Source of the DNA: Hyphomicrobiales bacterium
GTDB lineage: Bacteria > Pseudomonadota > Alphaproteobacteria > Rhizobiales > Aestuariivirgaceae
Assembly: GCA_016710435.1 (NCBI GenBank)
Contig: JADJVV010000001.1
Span: forward strand, 1,882,501-1,946,500
DNA: 64,000 nucleotides
Direction: 5' to 3'
Shown: piece after piece, positions 1 through 8,369 of the stretch
How positions within the stretch are numbered: position 1 is the first letter of the stretch
Layout of the letters: the number at the start of each line of letters is the position of its first letter
Position numbers and translations under genes: made by a program
Notes under the pieces: model-generated
Seen by the model: only the letters and a program-made list of their open reading frames with translations
The model's database searches: none
Told to the model about the DNA's origin: nothing

Positions 1-507
1 ATCCGTCGCGAATTGGCCCGCCAGCCAGTCGAGGAAGAAGGCGTCGCTGGTGGCAATGCGCAAGCGCCCCTGTGTGAGCAAGACCTTCGCCTCGGGCACG
101 TTGTCCATGATCCAGCGCATCTTCGTGGCCGAGAAATAGGGGTCGAGCGGCAGACCGGCGCGCGCAAGCGTCAGCTCCTCCTCCCCCTCAGACTTCAGCC
201 GTTCCGTCACATCCTTGGTGCGGTCGTCCTGCCAGACGATGGCGCGATGACAGGGCTTTCCCGTCTTCGCGTCCCATGCCACCAGTGTTTCGCCCTGATT
301 GTCGATCCCGATCGCATCAACAGGCCCCGCCGCCGCGATGCAGGCCTGCACATGCGACAGCAATTCCTCCGCATCATGCTCCACCCAGCCCGGTTGCGGA
401 TAATGTTGCGCATGCTCGAAGCCCGCCACCTTGGTGAACGTGCCCGCTTCATCCAGCGTGAAGGCCTTCGTGCCCGTGGTGCCCTGGTCGATGGCGAGAA
501 CCTTCAT
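1..507 (-). CDS. FGGY-family kinase, glycerol kinase-like (3' end outside window)
   Basis: Probable ATP-dependent glycerol kinase, phosphorylating glycerol in the cytoplasm. The 169 visible residues are the N-terminal part of the actin-like FGGY fold. They start MKVLAIDQGTTGTKAF, the phosphate-binding loop, and contain AIVWQDDRT and GLPLDPYFSATKMRW, close to the glycerol kinase signatures. The gene runs off the left edge, so roughly two thirds of a normal ~500-residue kinase is missing for that reason only. The ATG overlaps the stop of the upstream FAD oxidoreductase (ATGA), so the two are translationally coupled. Two flavoprotein dehydrogenase genes precede it, which fits glycerol or glycerol-3-phosphate catabolism. 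Another polyol or sugar substrate of the FGGY family is possible. Confidence 0.85.
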   Translation of the reverse strand, partial: MKVLAIDQGTTGTKAFTLDEAGTFTKVAGFEHAQHYPQPGWVEHDAEELLSHVQACIAAAGPVDAIGIDNQGETLVAWDAKTGKPCHRAIVWQDDRTKDVTERLKSEGEEELTLARAGLPLDPYFSATKMRWIMDNVPEAKVLLTQGRLRIATSDAFFLDWLAGQFATD

Positions 508-1388
508 CGCATTGCTCCTGCAATCTGGTCGGCGATACCGCGCGCTTCTGCCACGCACCGCCCGGCGGTCTTGAGATCACCCCAGGCATTTCCAACGCGC
601 GTGGGCGTGGGCAGCGAAGGGCTGGTAGTGTTCGAAAGAAGCGCATCCTCCGGCACAAACGCGCCGCTCACGATGACGCCGTCGCAGGCGATGGTGCGGC
701 GCTGCCCCGCTTGTTCAATCTCAACGCCGGTCACGCCATCCGTGCCGTGAATGGCCGTGACCCGCGCCTGCAACAGCAACGGCACGCCATAGCGGAGCCG
801 CGCCCCCCAGCGGAAGGCGAGGGGCGCTTCCAGCCGTTCGGCGATCATGGCGGCGGGGCGAATACCCGCATGGGCGCAGGTCATCAGCGCCGAGAAAGAC
901 ACCCATTCCGCCCCGATGATCACGGGCCGCACGAAGGGCTTCATTCTCTTCAGATAGACAAGCTGTTGCAGCGTGCCCGTGTTCATCACCGAGGTCGAGC
1001 GCGTACCGCCGATAAGCCGCGCCGCCCGTGTGGATTCGCGTGCCCCCGTCGCCAGCACCACATGTTTCGCTTCCATGGCGCCGATGCCGGTCAGCGGCGC
1101 ATGCACGCGCAACAGTGTGGGCGATGTCATCTCGACCACCGTATGCTGCGTGCGCACGTCCACGCCGCGCGCATCGCGGCGCAGGCGCGCGGCATAATCC
1201 GGACCGCTCATCAGGCGGCGGTGGCTTTCCCAGCCGAAACCCCAGTGGCCGCAGTGCCGGGGCACGCCACCCGCTTCCGACTCGCGCTCCAGCACCACCA
1301 CATCGCGGATGCCGCGGGCCTGCAATTGCACGGCACAGGCAAGCCCCGATGGTCCGCCGCCGATGATGACGACATCATGCTTTTCCAT
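504..1388 (-). CDS. FAD/NAD(P)-binding oxidoreductase, partner of GlpA-like dehydrogenase
   Basis: Pyridine nucleotide-disulfide-type flavoprotein of 294 residues. A Rossmann FAD motif (VVIIGGGPSGLACA) lies at residues 6-19 and a second dinucleotide/ATG motif (VVLATGAR) near residue 110. No redox-active CxxC pair is visible. Family members of this size often accompany a GlpA/DAO-type flavoprotein carrying a BFD iron-sulfur domain, as in Thermotoga TM1432/TM1433 and opine oxidases, and pass its electrons onward. That arrangement is seen here: the gene overlaps the upstream gene by 14 nt and the kinase gene downstream by 4 nt, giving a tight three-gene operon. The exact electron acceptor cannot be told from sequence. 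Confidence 0.8.
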   Translation of the reverse strand: MEKHDVVIIGGGPSGLACAVQLQARGIRDVVVLERESEAGGVPRHCGHWGFGWESHRRLMSGPDYAARLRRDARGVDVRTQHTVVEMTSPTLLRVHAPLTGIGAMEAKHVVLATGARESTRAARLIGGTRSTSVMNTGTLQQLVYLKRMKPFVRPVIIGAEWVSFSALMTCAHAGIRPAAMIAERLEAPLAFRWGARLRYGVPLLLQARVTAIHGTDGVTGVEIEQAGQRRTIACDGVIVSGAFVPEDALLSNTTSPSLPTPTRVGNAWGDLKTAGRCVAEARGIADQIAGAMR

Positions 1389-2730
1389 GGGGCGCCTTCT
1401 CGAACAGGCTGCGCACCTCGGCGCCGCAATTGAAGCCCTGGCAGCGCCCCATCATGGCGCGGGTCCGCCGCTTCAGTCCGCCGAGATCGCCGGCGGGAAG
1501 TGGCCCGGTAAGTGCGTCCGTGATCTCCTGCCGCGTCACCCATTCGCAATGGCAGACGATGTCGCCGCCCTGTTGGTACGGGCGGTTGTCGTGTTCCGCC
1601 AGCATGGGCACGGGTGTCCACAGCGGTGCTGGCTTCCGGGGCAGCTTTCCGAAATGCCGGGCGTAGAGTGCTTCCACTTGCCCCGCGATTCCAAGCGATC
1701 CCGTAAGGCCCGTGGAGCGGATGCCGCCGACGGTGATCCAGTTCCGACCCGGCAGCGCTTCGATCACATAGTCCTTGTGGTCGGTCGCGGGCCTGAGGCC
1801 CGCATAGATGGCGTTCACGCCCACGTGAGCGAGATCCGGCACCATCTCGATGGCGCGCGCCTGGAGGCGTTGCAACGTAGCCCCATCGCAAGTTCCCGCT
1901 TCCCGCTCCTCGGCCTCCTCCGCCGTGGGGCCGATGGCAAGATTTCCGAAGATGGTGCGGAACAGCACGACGCCCTTTGTGCGCTCGGTGGGAACAGGAA
2001 GGATGATGGCCCGCACCAGCCGCGCCGCAGGCTTGTCGAAGACCACGAACTGCCCTTTGCGCGGCTTGATGTGGAAAGGCGAAGCCCGCGCAAAAGCCTC
2101 CACGTGATCGCCGAACAATCCCGCCGCGTTGACCACGATGGCGGCTTCGACCGTGACATCACCTGCGGAAAGCGTCCAGGCCCCCCCGCGCAGCTCCGCG
2201 CCTCGCACCTCGGCCTTGCGGTGGATGACGGCACCATGGGCGATCGCCTGGTGTGCATAGGCCAGCGGCGACGACCACGGGTCGATCACGTGCTCGCCCG
2301 GTACCAGCACCGCCGCCAGTGCCGATGCGGCAAGCCGCGGCTCACGCCGGTGCATCTCGGCTCGCGTGAGCAAGGCAACGTCCTTGACGCCATTCTTGTG
2401 GGCCTTGGCGACAATGCCGGGAAGGGCGGCGCGTTCCTCTTCGCTCCATGCCACGACCAGCGCCGATGTTTCCAGCAGCGGCAGGTTCAGCTTTTCGCGG
2501 ATGGAGAGATACTCGGCATGCCCCGCCTGCATGCAGGCGAGTTCGGTGCTGCCGTGAGGCGCATCGAAGCCCGTGTGCAGCAGCGCACTGTTGCCCTTGC
2601 TGGCGCCAGAGAGGATGTCGGCACCTTTTTCCAGCAGCACGCAGGACAGCCCCGCCATGGCGAGGCGGCGCAGGATGGCAAGTCCCACCACACCGCCCCC
2701 GATCACCGCAACATCGAATCTGCCGTCCAT
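1375..2730 (-). CDS. GlpA-like FAD-dependent glycerol-3-phosphate dehydrogenase with BFD [2Fe-2S] domain
   Basis: DAO-superfamily flavoprotein of 451 residues starting MDGRFDVAVIGGGVVGL, an FAD-binding motif. An upstream in-frame extension exists, but this ATG sits directly at the conserved fold. The C-terminus carries a BFD-like ferredoxin domain with CHC near residue 380 and CQGFNC near residue 435, the usual CxC...CxxxxC spacing. This matches the anaerobic-type glycerol-3-phosphate dehydrogenases (GlpA/TM1432 group), which oxidise G3P to dihydroxyacetone phosphate. First gene of an operon with the FAD oxidoreductase and the kinase downstream. Sarcosine- or opine-oxidase-like activity is an alternative. 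Confidence 0.8.
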   Translation of the reverse strand: MDGRFDVAVIGGGVVGLAILRRLAMAGLSCVLLEKGADILSGASKGNSALLHTGFDAPHGSTELACMQAGHAEYLSIREKLNLPLLETSALVVAWSEEERAALPGIVAKAHKNGVKDVALLTRAEMHRREPRLAASALAAVLVPGEHVIDPWSSPLAYAHQAIAHGAVIHRKAEVRGAELRGGAWTLSAGDVTVEAAIVVNAAGLFGDHVEAFARASPFHIKPRKGQFVVFDKPAARLVRAIILPVPTERTKGVVLFRTIFGNLAIGPTAEEAEEREAGTCDGATLQRLQARAIEMVPDLAHVGVNAIYAGLRPATDHKDYVIEALPGRNWITVGGIRSTGLTGSLGIAGQVEALYARHFGKLPRKPAPLWTPVPMLAEHDNRPYQQGGDIVCHCEWVTRQEITDALTGPLPAGDLGGLKRRTRAMMGRCQGFNCGAEVRSLFEKAPHGKA

Positions 2731-2751
2731 GCCGCGACTATGGCACGAAAA

Positions 2752-2777
2752 AAAGGGTGGCCCAAAGGCCACCCTTT
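2752..2777 (-). terminator. Rho-independent terminator of the APC permease gene
   Basis: Perfect 11-bp stem AAAGGGTGGCC/GGCCACCCTTT with loop CAAA. Read on the minus strand it is followed by about seven T. It lies 23 nt after the permease stop codon and directly before the next minus-strand gene at 2730, so it separates the two transcription units. Confidence 0.85.
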
Positions 2778-2800
2778 CCTGTTTGCAATGGTCAGCAGGC

Positions 2801-4531
2801 TTATGCGTCCATGGCCTTTTCGGCCTTGGCGATCTCGCTCTGGCGCTGGGCGATTTCGCCACCCACGGGCGGGCCGTGGAAGCGCTTGCCGTTCAGCATG
2901 AACACCAGTACCGCAGTGATGACGAGCGCTGCAACGGCGGCATAGGTGCCGAAGTTGTCGCCTTCCACGTGCCAGAAGTAGTAGACGGCAGCAGCCGTCA
3001 GCACGGAGAAGACGAGACCGACCGGCATGCGGCCTTCCATCGACTGCCAGAAGCCGATGAGGGCCAGCAGCATCATGACGATAAGGTAGCCCACCTTTTC
3101 CTGCGGCGGCTGAACGCCGACGAAGATCAGGATGGCGCAACCGATGATGGCCACCGCCGCAACGAGCATGGAGGCGCCACCGAGGTTGAACGGACCCTTG
3201 TTCTTCCAGTTGCCTGCCGCTTCAGACTTGAGCGCGGCGGCAATCGGCATCAGGTACGACAGGTAGAGGAACACCGCGCAGCCCGTGGACAGCACGAGGA
3301 AGGCGCCGCCGTAGAGCGTGGCGACGAAGGCCAGCGCACCGGCAACCCAGATCGCAGGTCCCGGCGTGCGCAGGTGGTGGTCAACCTTCTTGAGCGTCTC
3401 GGAGGCAGGAACGCCACCGTCACGCGCGAAGGCATAGAGCATGCGCGAGCAGGAGGTGAGGCCCGCGAGCGCGCAGAGGAAGTTCGACACCACGATGCCG
3501 ACGATGATGATGGTGCGCAGAATGCTGGGCATCTGCACCTGGGCGATCACCCAGTTGAAGGCGTTCCAGCCTTGGGCAGCACCGGCAGTGACGCCATCCA
3601 TCACGACGGCACCCGTCGCGTCCTTCTGGTCCGGCAAGGCCATGACCATGGCGGCAACCATGATGTAGCCGAAGACGAAGGACCAGAACACCGAGCGCAG
3701 CATGCCCTTCGGCACTTCGCGCTGGGCATTCATGGTTTCTTCCGACGTATGCGCCGAGGCATCGAAGCCGGTGATCGTGTAGACCACGTGCAGGAGGCCG
3801 AGCAGGAAGACGTAGAAAGCGGAGGTCGCGAGCGGCCAGACGTTGCCGCCTGCTTCGCCCGTGAAGTTCTTGAAGGTGAAGAGGCGGCTCACGTCATGGC
3901 TTTCCGAGAAGGCCAGCAGCGAGAGTGTCAGCAGCACCGCAGTTGCGAGAATGATGTAGCCGCTCCAGTCCGTGAGCTTGGTCGTCCAGTGCAGCGAGCG
4001 CTGGTTGATCAGGGCCTGGATGATGGTGGCAACGCCGATGAACATCACCTGGCGCCACCAGCCGCTGCTGAACTCGCCGGTCGAGACCCACGGCGTCACG
4101 TCCCAGCCGAACACCTGCGCGAACAGCAGGTCGCGGGTGAGGAGGAACAGACCCATGTTCACCGACGAGACGACGAACATGAGGCCGAGCAGGTTGAACC
4201 ATGCCGCGGCCCAGCCGAAGCCACGCCCGCCGAGGAGCGAGGCCCAGTGATAGATGCCGCCCGCGGTCGGATAGGCGGACGCGATCTGGCCCATGGCAGC
4301 CGCCACGATGAGGGCGAAGATCGAGCCCAGCACCCAGACGATGCCGACGGACATGCCGCCACCCGCGCTCAATGCCACCGGGAAGGCCGTGAGGCCGCCG
4401 GCAACAATGCAGATGATGGCGAATGAGATTGCGAAGTTCTGGAATGCGCCCATCCGGCGCTGAAGTTCCTGGGCATAGCCCATTTGATGGAGGACCTTTT
4501 CGTCCTCTGTCAGTACATGCTTGTCAGCCAT
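2801..4531 (-). CDS. APC-superfamily amino-acid/amine permease (paralogue 1)
   Basis: Inner-membrane secondary transporter of 576 residues with about 12-14 hydrophobic segments. The loop GFDASAHTSEETMNA is a hallmark of the amino acid/GABA permease branch of the APC superfamily. ATG at 4531 is chosen because GGGAGG sits 6 nt upstream and because the paralogue at 5584-7128 begins with the same MADKHV. The two proteins remain clearly related through MGYAQEL and NFAISF near the N-terminus. The C-terminus is a charged cytoplasmic tail. Substrate is unknown; the nearby methyltransferase and LysR genes suggest a methylated amine, betaine or amino acid. It has its own leader and terminator. Confidence 0.85.
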   Translation of the reverse strand: MADKHVLTEDEKVLHQMGYAQELQRRMGAFQNFAISFAIICIVAGGLTAFPVALSAGGGMSVGIVWVLGSIFALIVAAAMGQIASAYPTAGGIYHWASLLGGRGFGWAAAWFNLLGLMFVVSSVNMGLFLLTRDLLFAQVFGWDVTPWVSTGEFSSGWWRQVMFIGVATIIQALINQRSLHWTTKLTDWSGYIILATAVLLTLSLLAFSESHDVSRLFTFKNFTGEAGGNVWPLATSAFYVFLLGLLHVVYTITGFDASAHTSEETMNAQREVPKGMLRSVFWSFVFGYIMVAAMVMALPDQKDATGAVVMDGVTAGAAQGWNAFNWVIAQVQMPSILRTIIIVGIVVSNFLCALAGLTSCSRMLYAFARDGGVPASETLKKVDHHLRTPGPAIWVAGALAFVATLYGGAFLVLSTGCAVFLYLSYLMPIAAALKSEAAGNWKNKGPFNLGGASMLVAAVAIIGCAILIFVGVQPPQEKVGYLIVMMLLALIGFWQSMEGRMPVGLVFSVLTAAAVYYFWHVEGDNFGTYAAVAALVITAVLVFMLNGKRFHGPPVGGEIAQRQSEIAKAEKAMDA

Positions 4532-4543
4532 AATGGCCTCCCG

Positions 4544-4564
4544 GCCGCTCCGGGGCGGAACGGC
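4544..4564 (-). promoter_or_regulatory. Leader hairpin abutting the Shine-Dalgarno of permease 1
   Basis: On the minus strand GCCGTTCC-GCCCC-GGAGCGGC forms an 8-bp stem with one G-U pair. It is followed immediately by the GGGAGG ribosome-binding site of the permease. The same hairpin with a fully paired stem precedes paralogue 2 (7141-7161). Conservation of stem, loop size and distance to the SD suggests an RNA-level role or a recent duplication. Confidence 0.55.
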
Positions 4565-4751
4565 TTGTTTGTTTGATTTATGATTTGCCCGCCGCTGCCT
4601 CCCCCAAAACCTGAGCCAGCCGTGAACGTCCCCTTCGACCATAGTGGAAGAAAGCGCGGTCACAGTCAATCAGAGGCACTGAGCAACTGCGGTAAAGCCT
4701 TTGAATTTTCAAGATTTTACGGGAAGAATCGAGGTTCCATCGGGAATGGAA

Positions 4752-4779
4752 ATGGGCGGCACAGAACTGTGCCGCCCAT
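4752..4779 (-). terminator. Terminator after the SDR gene
   Basis: Long perfect inverted repeat, ATGGGCGGCACAG and its complement with only AA between them (effective loop GAAC). It lies about 30 nt downstream of the SDR stop codon and ends the permease 2-SDR operon. A short T-run follows on either strand. The remaining 4565-4751 holds no gene and is probably the promoter region of permease 1. Confidence 0.75.
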
Positions 4780-4810
4780 GTTTTGAGTCGGGGTCGCCTG
4801 CCGTCGGCGG

Positions 4811-5578
4811 CTAGATTGCGGTGAAGCCGTTGTCGACGAAGAGATGGGCGCCGTTGACGAAACTCGCATCCTCGCTCGCCAGGAACAGCGCCGCGCGGGC
4901 CACTTCCTCCGGTTCGCAGATGCGGCCCTGCTGGGCGGCGAGGGCAGCTTCCGAGACGTCGACTCCGAGCGCCTGCAACTCCTTCACTTCGCGGAGGCCG
5001 TGCGGTGTGCGCACGAACCCCGGACACACGGCATTGCAGCGGATGTTCCGGTCACGGAACTCCACCGCAATGGCGCGGGCGAACATGTGGCAGGCACCCT
5101 TGGTCGTGTTGTAGAGCACTTCCATGGGTGTTGCCGCGACGGCGGAGATGGAGGACGTACAAACGATCGACCCGCCGCCCGCCGCGATCATCTGCGGCAG
5201 TACGGCCTTCGTCATCAGGTACATGCTCTTGACGTTGATGTCCGTGAGGCGGTCCCAGTCCGCCTCCGTCGTGTCGAGGAATGGCTTGATGATGATCGAG
5301 CCGGCGTGATTGAAGAGGACGGTGATGGGACCCAGCGTCTGCCGGACTTTCTCGACTGCCTTCGTCACGTCGCCGGCCTTCGAGACATCGGCCTGCACGA
5401 AGCAGGCCTTGCCGCCGGCCTTCTCGATCTCCGCCACCGCCGCTTGCCCTGCGTCCGCATTGATGTCGACAATGCCGACGGCAGCACCTTCAGCGGCAAA
5501 CAGGCGGGACGCTGCCCCGCCCATGCCGGTGGCCCCGCCGGAAATCAGGGCCACCTTGTTGTTGAGCTTTCCAGCCAT
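4811..5578 (-). CDS. Short-chain dehydrogenase/reductase (SDR)
   Basis: Classical NAD(P)-dependent SDR of 255 residues. It has the cofactor motif GGATGMGG near the N-terminus, an NHAG-type motif (FNHAGS), a catalytic Ser (CTSSIS) and the YNTTK active-site Tyr/Lys pair. D-I-N after the second strand (VGIVDINAD) favours NAD(H). ATG at 5578 gives MAGKLNNKVALISGG; an in-frame GTG 9 nt further upstream overlaps the permease stop and is the alternative start. Co-transcribed with permease 2 just upstream. Probably oxidises or reduces the compound imported by the permeases, but the substrate is not recognisable. Confidence 0.85.
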   Translation of the reverse strand: MAGKLNNKVALISGGATGMGGAASRLFAAEGAAVGIVDINADAGQAAVAEIEKAGGKACFVQADVSKAGDVTKAVEKVRQTLGPITVLFNHAGSIIIKPFLDTTEADWDRLTDINVKSMYLMTKAVLPQMIAAGGGSIVCTSSISAVAATPMEVLYNTTKGACHMFARAIAVEFRDRNIRCNAVCPGFVRTPHGLREVKELQALGVDVSEAALAAQQGRICEPEEVARAALFLASEDASFVNGAHLFVDNGFTAI

Positions 5579-5583
5579 TGCCG

Positions 5584-7128
5584 TCACGATTCGCCGTACT
5601 TGGCTTCACGCTTGGCAATTTCGGCCTGCCGGCGCTTGATCTCGTCGCCGATGGGCGGACCCTTGAAGCGTTTGTTCTCGAACGCGAACCAGATGATCAG
5701 CGACAGGATGATGAAGCCCACCGTGATCTCCAGCGCCCAATCGTTGGGTGGCTGCACGCCGATGACGATAAGCAGCACCATGGCGAGGAGCGAGAGCACC
5801 GCTATCACCTTGTAGGTACCGATGCCCATGTTCCACGGCCCCATCTGCGGCCATTTCGGTCCACCGATGGCGATGATGCCAAGGGCAATCGGCACGGCAA
5901 ACGACAGGAACAGGAAGATCACCGTGCACGACACCACGATCGAATAGGCCGGTGTTCCGGCGATGGTAATGGCTGAGGTGAACCAGACGAACAGGATCGA
6001 CAGGATCGAGGCCGTCCAGATCGCCGCAACCGGTGTGCGGTGCGAGGTGCTTACCTTGGCGAGCGCCGCGGATGCACCGGGAATGCCGCCGTCACGCGAG
6101 AAGGCATAGAGCATGCGCGACGCGCTCGTGACTGTGGCAAGGCCGCAGAGCCATTGGCTGATGAAGATGAGGACATAGAGAATGTTCTTCACCGTGGGGT
6201 TCACCTGCTGGTCCATGCCCCAGAAGAACACGTTCCAGCCCTGCTTCGCCGCATCGTCCATGCTCGGGATCATCAGGATGAAGGCCGAGAGGAAGATCCA
6301 GCCGAAGACACCCGACCACAGCACCGACGACACCATGCCGGAGGGCACGGAACGGGCGGCGTCGTGGGTCTCTTCGGCGGTATGGGCCGAGGCGTCATAG
6401 CCGGTGATCGTATAGACCGGCAGCAGCAGGCCGAGGAGGAAAGCCATCAGGCCGCCCACCGCGACGGGCCACACGGCGGATGCACCTTCGGTGCCCGTGT
6501 AGTTGCCGAATGTCCACAGCCGCGAGAAGTCATAGCTGTTGGCGGAGGCGAGAAGCACGATGGTCAGCAGCACTGACGTTCCAAGGATCAGGTATCCCGA
6601 GAAGTCCGTGAGCTTTGCCGTGAGCTTGATGCCGTAGTGGTTCACCAGCGCCTGGAGGATGGTGATGATGGCAACGAAGGCCACGCGGTGCGTAAGCGTG
6701 TCTTCCACGCCGAACAGCGAGCCGAAGGCGCCGAAGAAGAAATAGAAGGTGCCGACGTTGATGGCGCCCAGCACGGTCACGAGGCCGAGCAGGTTGAGCC
6801 AGGCCGAGAGCCAGCCGGTAAAGCGGTTGCCGAGAATCGAGCCCCAGTGATAGAGGCCGCCTGCCGTCGGGTAGGCCGAGGAGATCTGTGCCAGTGCGAG
6901 CGCGAAGACGCCCGAGATGACGACACCGACCGGCCAGCCGATGCCGATTGCGGCCCCGCCTGCACCTGACGTGGCCTGGCCCAGCGAGTTGATGCCGCCG
7001 GACAGGATGCAGATGATGGAAAAGGAAATTGCGAAGTTCGAAAACTTGTTCATGCTGCGCGCGAGTTCCTGCGCATAGCCCATGTCGTGGAGGATTTTTT
7101 TGTCCTCGCTCACGTGTTTGTCAGCCAT
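5584..7128 (-). CDS. APC-superfamily amino-acid/amine permease (paralogue 2)
   Basis: Membrane permease of 514 residues, a paralogue of the 2801-4531 protein, with the same MADKHV start and the conserved loop GYDASAHTAEETHDA. The polypeptide alternates about 12 hydrophobic spans with short charged loops and ends in a charged tail. First gene of an operon with the SDR, only a few bases apart. GGGGAGG lies just before the ATG, preceded by a perfect hairpin. It is divergent from the LysR gene at 7370, whose putative operator lies between them, so LysR control is likely. Substrate unknown. Confidence 0.85.
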   Translation of the reverse strand: MADKHVSEDKKILHDMGYAQELARSMNKFSNFAISFSIICILSGGINSLGQATSGAGGAAIGIGWPVGVVISGVFALALAQISSAYPTAGGLYHWGSILGNRFTGWLSAWLNLLGLVTVLGAINVGTFYFFFGAFGSLFGVEDTLTHRVAFVAIITILQALVNHYGIKLTAKLTDFSGYLILGTSVLLTIVLLASANSYDFSRLWTFGNYTGTEGASAVWPVAVGGLMAFLLGLLLPVYTITGYDASAHTAEETHDAARSVPSGMVSSVLWSGVFGWIFLSAFILMIPSMDDAAKQGWNVFFWGMDQQVNPTVKNILYVLIFISQWLCGLATVTSASRMLYAFSRDGGIPGASAALAKVSTSHRTPVAAIWTASILSILFVWFTSAITIAGTPAYSIVVSCTVIFLFLSFAVPIALGIIAIGGPKWPQMGPWNMGIGTYKVIAVLSLLAMVLLIVIGVQPPNDWALEITVGFIILSLIIWFAFENKRFKGPPIGDEIKRRQAEIAKREAKYGES

Positions 7129-7140
7129 TCTGGCCTCCCC

Positions 7141-7161
7141 GCCGTTCCGGGGTGGAACGGC
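7141..7161 (-). promoter_or_regulatory. Leader hairpin abutting the Shine-Dalgarno of permease 2
   Basis: Perfect 8-bp stem GCCGTTCC/GGAACGGC with loop ACCCC on the minus strand, followed directly by GGGGAGG and the start codon. It is equivalent to the hairpin at 4544-4564, where one A-U pair is replaced by a G-U wobble so pairing is kept. Confidence 0.55.
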
Positions 7162-7338
7162 ATTTATTGTTGATGTGTTTTGCGCTCGCGCTGATTGCCG
7201 AAACGGCGGGCCCAGCGAGAGCCCCCGCTCCAGTGTGAGTGAAAGGGCCGGGGCCGTCAACTCGGAGGCGAGTCCTCTTCATCCTGTGCACAACCCGGTG
7301 GACCTGATCGTCATGCGCTGGACTGACGCAGGCGGTGT

Positions 7339-7353
7339 GTGAGTATTTCTCAC
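7339..7353. promoter_or_regulatory. Putative LysR operator between permease 2 and LysR gene
   Basis: Inverted repeat GTGAG-TATTT-CTCAC in the 241-bp divergent region, 17 nt before the LysR start. A near copy (TGAGA-TTT-TCTCA) lies upstream of the methyltransferase gene at 8279-8291. LysR proteins bind short dyads and usually autoregulate, which makes this the best operator candidate. The rest of 7162-7338 shows no gene. Confidence 0.5.
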
Positions 7354-7369
7354 TCGAGCTGTTCATGCT

Positions 7370-8281
7370 ATGGCGCATCACATGGTCCGGCGCCCCTATA
7401 ATTTCCCGTCCCTCAACGGACTGGCCGCTTTCGAAGCGGCCGGCCGCCACATGAGTTTCACCGAAGCCGCGTCGGAACTGAACGTGACGCCCGGCGCCAT
7501 ATCAAAGCAGATCAAGCAGCTGGAAAGTGAGGTGGGCGTGCGCCTCTTCGTCCGCCTGCACCGGGCCCTCGACTTGACCGCCGAAGGGGCCGCACTCCTC
7601 GCCAGCCTGCGCGAGAGTTTCCAGCACATCTCAGAAACCCTGCAGGGCCTGGACCCCGCACGCCGCGTCAAGACGGTGAGCATCGGCACCACCAGCGCCT
7701 TTGCCCAGTTCTGGCTCATGCCGCGCCTCGCCCGCTTCTGGAAGGAACACCAGGACATCGTGGTCGATCACGTGATCTCCGACCGCGGCCACGACCGGTG
7801 GTCAACGCGCGTGGACCTGCGGGCACGTTATGGCACGGCACCCTTTCCCGACGAGGGCGAGGCACACAAGCTGTTTGACGACCGCATCGTGGCTCTCGCC
7901 AGCCCCGCATTTCTCGCGGGCCGCAAGATCGCGGAATTGGCTGAACTTGCTGCCCAACCGCTCCTCTCCGTCGAAGGCGTGGATTGGACGTGGACGACCT
8001 GGGCCGATTTCTTCCGCGCCAACGGCGCCAAGCCGGGGCGACTCAACATCCGCCGTTTCAACAGCTTTGTCATTGCCGTGCAGGCCGCCCGCGACGGGCA
8101 GGGAATTGTTCTGGGATGGGAACGGCTTGTTGCCCCGCTGATCAAGGACGGATCGCTGGTCCAGGTGGGAGAGTTCGGCATGCCCGCGCCTGATTCCTAC
8201 TACCTCTGCTGTCACTCGCTGGAGCGGGCCTCGCCCGAGGCCAGGATCCTCCACGACTGGTTGCTCCGCAACATCGATTGA
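7370..8281 (+). CDS. LysR-family transcriptional regulator (GcvA-like)
   Basis: 303-residue LTTR. The winged HTH covers about residues 12-70 (FEAAGRHMSFTEAASELNVTPGAISKQIKQLE is spread over 19-50), followed by a periplasmic-binding-protein-like effector domain to the C-terminus. The N-terminal style (LNGLAAFEAAGRHMSF) is that of the GcvA branch. ATG at 7370 is used; a second in-frame ATG lies 12 nt downstream. It is flanked by the divergent permease 2 operon and the downstream MttB-family gene, and TGAG/CTCA dyads occur on both sides of the gene. Inference: it controls uptake and turnover of the methylated substrate. The effector is unknown. Confidence 0.85.
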   Translation: MAHHMVRRPYNFPSLNGLAAFEAAGRHMSFTEAASELNVTPGAISKQIKQLESEVGVRLFVRLHRALDLTAEGAALLASLRESFQHISETLQGLDPARRVKTVSIGTTSAFAQFWLMPRLARFWKEHQDIVVDHVISDRGHDRWSTRVDLRARYGTAPFPDEGEAHKLFDDRIVALASPAFLAGRKIAELAELAAQPLLSVEGVDWTWTTWADFFRANGAKPGRLNIRRFNSFVIAVQAARDGQGIVLGWERLVAPLIKDGSLVQVGEFGMPAPDSYYLCCHSLERASPEARILHDWLLRNID

Positions 8282-8291
8282 GATTTTCTCA
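8279..8291. promoter_or_regulatory. Second TGAGA/TCTCA dyad, upstream of mttB-like gene
   Basis: Perfect dyad TGAGA-TTT-TCTCA that includes the LysR stop codon and lies 78 nt before the methyltransferase start. It shares the half-site with the dyad at 7339-7353, so both are candidate sites for the same LysR protein. Confidence 0.45.
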
Positions 8292-8369
8292 CTGCAAGCA
8301 TGCCACTTATGGATATTGAGTGGGGATTGGCAGCCGCTGCATAAGGGACCTACACAAGGGATACACGCC

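Noticed and set aside
2573..4426. 617-residue plus-strand frame across the APC permease gene
   Set aside because: Composition is dominated by His, Glu, Arg and Gln runs mirroring membrane codons; the minus strand encodes a clear permease with SD and terminator.
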